From NCBI GenBank assembly GCA_945863085.1, contig CAMBCD010000124.1, positions 1 to 7,677 on the forward strand: a DNA stretch of 7,677 nucleotides. The letters are read 5' to 3'. The notes below the pieces were generated by a model. That model made no database searches and was not told the DNA's origin. It was given only the letters and a program-made list of their open reading frames with translations. Below are positions 5,648 to 7,677 of this stretch, piece after piece. This DNA is from Bordetella parapertussis. GTDB lineage: Bacteria > Pseudomonadota > Gammaproteobacteria > Burkholderiales > SG8-41. Both the position numbers and the translations under genes were made by a program. Numbering within the stretch: position 1 is the first letter of the stretch; each line of letters opens with the position of its first letter.

Positions 5648-6793
5648 TTATTTTGCTGCGAATTCCTTCAGTACATCCCTGTTCGGGGTAAATCCGATGC
5701 CAGCAGAACTGCTCAAGGCAACGAATCCATCCTTCACCTTGATGTCGCCGGGCATCAGCAGCTCGCGCAAAGGGTTTGGATTGGCGTCAAACTCGCCCCA
5801 GCCCTTGCCGCCTGCCGCCCCCAACAGATTCAGCGAAGACATCAGGCCGACGGAACTGCCGAGCCAATGCGGGCAGAACTGTATGCCCGCGGCAATGGCG
5901 CGGCGCCCCAGCGGCAGGCATTCCGTATATCCACCCCACTTGCCCATGTCGGGTTGCAGAAACTGCAGCACGCCGCTGGCGACGAATTCGTCAAAGGCTG
6001 TGCGCCCGCGGACATTTTCCCCGCCGGCCAGCGGCAGCACACTGTCGGCGGCCAGCGCCTTCCAGGCAGCGACCGGTTCGTCACCGGCGATCGGCTCCTC
6101 CATCCACACGGGTTTGAATTCGGCGAACTTGCGCATTTCCTCCTTCGCCTGTTCAACCGTCCAGCGCTGGTTGGCGTCGTACATCAACTTTCCGGATGCC
6201 CCCAGTATGGATTTAAGCTCGGCGGAATTTTTGATGTCCACAGCGGAATCCACGCCCACCTTGAGTTTGGCAGCGCGGAATCCGTTTTTGACCGCTTGGG
6301 CGGCCAGCGGGCCGGGCTCGTCGGGGCTCAGGCCGCTGGCATAGACCTCAATGCGAGATACACCGCCGAAATATTGCCACAGGGGTTTGCCGGCGCGTTT
6401 CGCCACCAGATCCCACAGGGCGTTGTCGATACCCGCGGTGATCTGCGCAAACGGACCGTGTTCGCCGGCGGTGATCGAGGGGATGCGCAACGCTTTTTCC
6501 AGCGTGCGAAACACGTCCTCCGGGCCCGCGAAATCGCGACCGGTAATGACCGGCGCCGCAACGAGATTGATCAGGTCGGCACGATGGCGGGCGCCGCGGG
6601 GCGGGTAATTGCACCACACCTCACCCCAGCCCTCGGCGCCGTCCTGATCGGTGATGCGGAGCAGCAGTGCGCTGCGTGAAGTCAGCGTGCGCCAGGAATT
6701 CCTGACCGGTTTGGCGATCGGCGCATCCAGAACAAAGGTGCTGATCTCGCCGATGCGGAGTGGCGCGGAAACGCCGGTTGAAACAGAGTCCAA
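5648..6793 (-). CDS. Mandelate racemase/muconate lactonizing enzyme family protein (enolase superfamily)
   Basis: This is a 381-residue cytoplasmic enzyme if read from TTG 6793. Enolase-superfamily enzymes remove a proton next to a carboxylate, with Mg2+ stabilising the enolate. The mandelate racemase-type residue set looks complete: K-L-K at 176-178 (the K-x-K base), metal ligands D206 (Y-D-A-N), E232 (W-M-E-E-P) and E259 (G-G-E-N), the D282 (Q-P-D) and H309 (C-P-H) dyad, and E334 in G-W-G-E-F as a possible acid. The N-terminal capping domain spans about residues 10-130. The presence of both K-x-K and the Asp-His dyad suggests a racemase or an acid-sugar dehydratase; the substrate cannot be told. 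The frame stays open up to a TTG at 6853, but that stretch is compositionally unlike the family and lacks a good ribosome binding site. A Bug binding protein follows downstream, suggesting a shared substrate route. Confidence 0.9.
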   Translation of the reverse strand: MDSVSTGVSAPLRIGEISTFVLDAPIAKPVRNSWRTLTSRSALLLRITDQDGAEGWGEVWCNYPPRGARHRADLINLVAAPVITGRDFAGPEDVFRTLEKALRIPSITAGEHGPFAQITAGIDNALWDLVAKRAGKPLWQYFGGVSRIEVYASGLSPDEPGPLAAQAVKNGFRAAKLKVGVDSAVDIKNSAELKSILGASGKLMYDANQRWTVEQAKEEMRKFAEFKPVWMEEPIAGDEPVAAWKALAADSVLPLAGGENVRGRTAFDEFVASGVLQFLQPDMGKWGGYTECLPLGRRAIAAGIQFCPHWLGSSVGLMSSLNLLGAAGGKGWGEFDANPNPLRELLMPGDIKVKDGFVALSSSAGIGFTPNRDVLKEFAAK

Positions 6794-6798
6794 AAAAT

Positions 6799-6805
6799 TC
6801 CTCCC
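6799..6805 (-). promoter_or_regulatory. Ribosome binding site deciding a TTG start
   Basis: On the minus strand GGGAGGA lies 5 bases (6 from the GGAGG core) before the TTG at 6793-6791. This is the best start signal in the region and places the enolase-superfamily start 20 codons inside the longest open frame. No ATG or GTG is suitably placed nearby. Confidence 0.7.
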
Positions 6806-6860
6806 TGTCCGGGGTGGCGGAAACGAAGTTATCGTGCCGCATCGTCCTTCCAAACGGCGG

Positions 6861-7163
6861 TCAGACCTCGACCGGTTCGGTATGCAGCTTCAAGCCCAGC
6901 GCCTTGCACACTTTCATGATGGTCGCGAAACTGGGGTTGCCATCCGGCGACAGCGCTTTGTAGAGGCCTTCACGGGTGAGGCCGGTGTCGCGCGCGAGTT
7001 GCATCATGCCGCGGGCACGGGCGATATCGCCGAGTGCCGCAATCACCAGCGCCGGATCGCCGTCTGATTCGTCAATCGCGGCCTGCAGATACAGCGCGCA
7101 TTCCTGCTCGGTTCTCAGGTAAGTCGCTGCGTCATAAGGGCGTGTAGTCAGTTTCTTGGCCAT
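6861..7163 (-). CDS. Type II antitoxin, XRE-type helix-turn-helix (HI1420-like addiction module antidote)
   Basis: This 100-residue protein matches the putative addiction module antidote family (HI1420 type). The N-terminus has the typical Y-D-A-A-T-Y-L pattern at 10-16 and D-P-A-L-V-I-A-A-L-G-D-I-A-R-A-R-G-M near 36-53. An XRE-like helix-turn-helix covers about residues 52-90, with the recognition region T-G-L-T-R-E-G-L-Y-K-A-L at 60-71. It should neutralise the toxin encoded just upstream and, as a DNA-binding protein, repress the pair's own promoter, probably through the palindrome at 7465-7496 (inference). The ATG at 7163 has AGGAG at 7174-7170 with a 6-base spacer. That site overlaps the toxin's TAG stop, which favours translational coupling. 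Full length for the family. Confidence 0.93.
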   Translation of the reverse strand: MAKKLTTRPYDAATYLRTEQECALYLQAAIDESDGDPALVIAALGDIARARGMMQLARDTGLTREGLYKALSPDGNPSFATIMKVCKALGLKLHTEPVEV

Positions 7164-7172
7164 GATGAACTC

Positions 7173-7463
7173 CTAAAGCATGCGCGCCAGCTTCAGCGCG
7201 GTTTTAATGTCTTTGTCCTGAGTCGGCTTTGCGCCGCCAGCCAGCAGAATCACCAGCAGTGCGCCGCGCTTCACGTAATACACCCGATAACCGGTGCTGT
7301 AATCGATGCGCATGTCCGAAACGCCTTCGCCCACCGGTTTCACGTCTCCGGGATTGCCGTGCCGCAGCCGGAGAATTCGCGCCTGCACCCGCGTTCGTGC
7401 CCGGGCATCACGCAGGGACTCCAGCCATGCCGAAAACCCCAGTGTTTCGCGGATTTCGATCAC
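7173..7463 (-). CDS. Type II toxin, RelE/ParE superfamily (HI1419-like)
   Basis: This 96-residue protein has the full length and pattern of the HI1419-type addiction module toxins. It begins I-E-I-R-E-T near residues 2-7, with G-N-P-G-D-V-K-P-V-G-E-G-V-S-D near 36-50, R-I-D-Y-S-T-G-Y-R-V-Y-Y at 52-63, and L-L-A-G-G-A-K-P-T-Q-D-K-D-I near 73-86. RelE/ParE-fold toxins act on ribosome-bound mRNA or on gyrase; I cannot say which applies here. The toxin gene precedes the antitoxin, the order usual for this family and for higBA. The start is GTG 7463-7461. Upstream in frame there is no alternative ATG, GTG or TTG before a TAA at 7487-7485. There is no ribosome binding site, and the candidate promoter would start transcription at or next to the GTG, so the mRNA may be leaderless. 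The gene looks intact. Confidence 0.93.
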   Translation of the reverse strand: MIEIRETLGFSAWLESLRDARARTRVQARILRLRHGNPGDVKPVGEGVSDMRIDYSTGYRVYYVKRGALLVILLAGGAKPTQDKDIKTALKLARML

Positions 7464-7464
7464 G

Positions 7465-7496
7465 GCAGCAGTGTAATCTATAGTTTACACTGCTGC
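7465..7496. promoter_or_regulatory. 32-bp near-perfect palindrome, likely autoregulatory operator of the toxin-antitoxin pair
   Basis: GCAGCAGTGTAA at 7465-7476 is perfectly repeated in inverse as TTACACTGCTGC at 7485-7496. The 8 bases between contain CTATAG, itself a palindrome on the same centre, so 15 of 16 base pairs are symmetric (one T/T mismatch). It ends one base before the toxin start codon and overlaps the candidate promoter, as expected for an operator bound by a dimeric helix-turn-helix antitoxin. Confidence 0.8.
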
Positions 7497-7498
7497 AA
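7470..7498 (-). promoter_or_regulatory. Candidate promoter of the toxin-antitoxin pair
   Basis: On the minus strand TTGCAG (7498-7493) and TACACT (7475-7470) are separated by 17 bases. The -10 box matches the consensus at 4 of 6 positions and the -35 box at 3 of 6. The predicted transcription start, about 7 bases after the -10 box, coincides with the GTG start of the toxin. A TATAGA in the palindrome core is an alternative -10 box, but without a good -35 partner. Confidence 0.45.
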
Positions 7499-7511
7499 CG
7501 CGAAGGCAGAT

Positions 7512-7677
7512 TCAGCCCGGCACGCCGAACTCTTTGCGGCAGACCTCCGCCAGCGTCGCCACCCCCTGGCTGATTTCCTCGTGGCTCAGGTTGGCGAAAC
7601 ACAGCCGCAGGTGGCTGCGGGCCTGCGCCTTGTTCACCGACCATTCGGGCCCGGGATTGATGGCCACACCAGCAGCC
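7512..7677 (-). CDS. PLP-dependent aminotransferase, C-terminal end (partial)
   Basis: Only the last 54 residues and the TGA stop at 7514-7512 are in the window; the gene continues past the right edge. The visible part reads G-V-A-I-N-P-G-P-E-W near residues 3-12, R-S-H-L-R-L-C-F-A-N at 20-29, S-H-E-E-I near 31-35, and ends F-G-V-P-G. This is the C-terminal pattern of fold-type I aminotransferases of the 2-aminoadipate transaminase/MocR-related class, in which the Arg of the R-L-x-F-A segment binds the substrate carboxylate. The N-terminus is missing, so a stand-alone aminotransferase cannot be told from the C-terminal domain of a GntR/MocR-type regulator. It ends 48 bases before the toxin gene on the same strand. 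Confidence 0.85.
   Translation of the reverse strand, partial: AAGVAINPGPEWSVNKAQARSHLRLCFANLSHEEISQGVATLAEVCRKEFGVPG

Noticed and set aside
5600..6679. Plus-strand open frame (359 codons) over the enolase-superfamily gene
   Set aside because: The minus strand encodes all the catalytic motifs of the superfamily; the plus-strand translation shows none.

Overview
The window looks like chromosomal DNA from a high-GC proteobacterium, most likely a betaproteobacterium of the Burkholderiales/Bordetella type. The main reason is two orphan Bug-family (TctC-like) periplasmic solute-binding proteins beside MmgE/PrpD and mandelate-racemase/enolase-superfamily enzymes, a combination typical of that group. 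This placement is inferred from gene content; no rRNA or other marker gene is present.

Left part (1-1690, plus strand): a two-gene unit. The first gene (107-1132) encodes a 341-residue protein I cannot assign to a named function. Twenty-seven bases later comes the most notable gene (1160-1690), a UGSC-family selenoprotein. Its reading frame is interrupted at 1448-1450 by an in-frame UGA that falls exactly at the U of the U-G-S-C-T-L-C motif. A hairpin fitting a bacterial SECIS element starts 11 bases after that UGA. A conventional gene caller would stop at the UGA and split or lose this gene; it should be read through as one 176-residue protein with selenocysteine at residue 97.

Middle part (1781-6793, minus strand): four metabolic genes. 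In transcription order they are a mandelate racemase/muconate lactonizing enzyme-type enolase (5648-6793), a Bug solute-binding protein (4504-5478), a second, divergent Bug protein (3348-4358) and an MmgE/PrpD-family protein (1781-3115). Hairpins between them suggest partly separate transcripts. Together they look like uptake and catabolism of an organic acid that is not identified here. The MmgE/PrpD gene converges on the selenoprotein gene.

Right part (6861-7677, minus strand): a complete type II toxin-antitoxin pair of the HI1419/HI1420 type (toxin first, then XRE-type antitoxin) is preceded by a 32-bp near-perfect palindrome that overlaps its likely promoter. The toxin's GTG start sits where the transcript would begin. 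At the right edge is the C-terminal end of a PLP-dependent aminotransferase, cut by the window.

No tRNA, rRNA, CRISPR array, insertion sequence or replication origin was seen. No stretch above 300 bases lacks a gene; the longest gap is 3116-3347.
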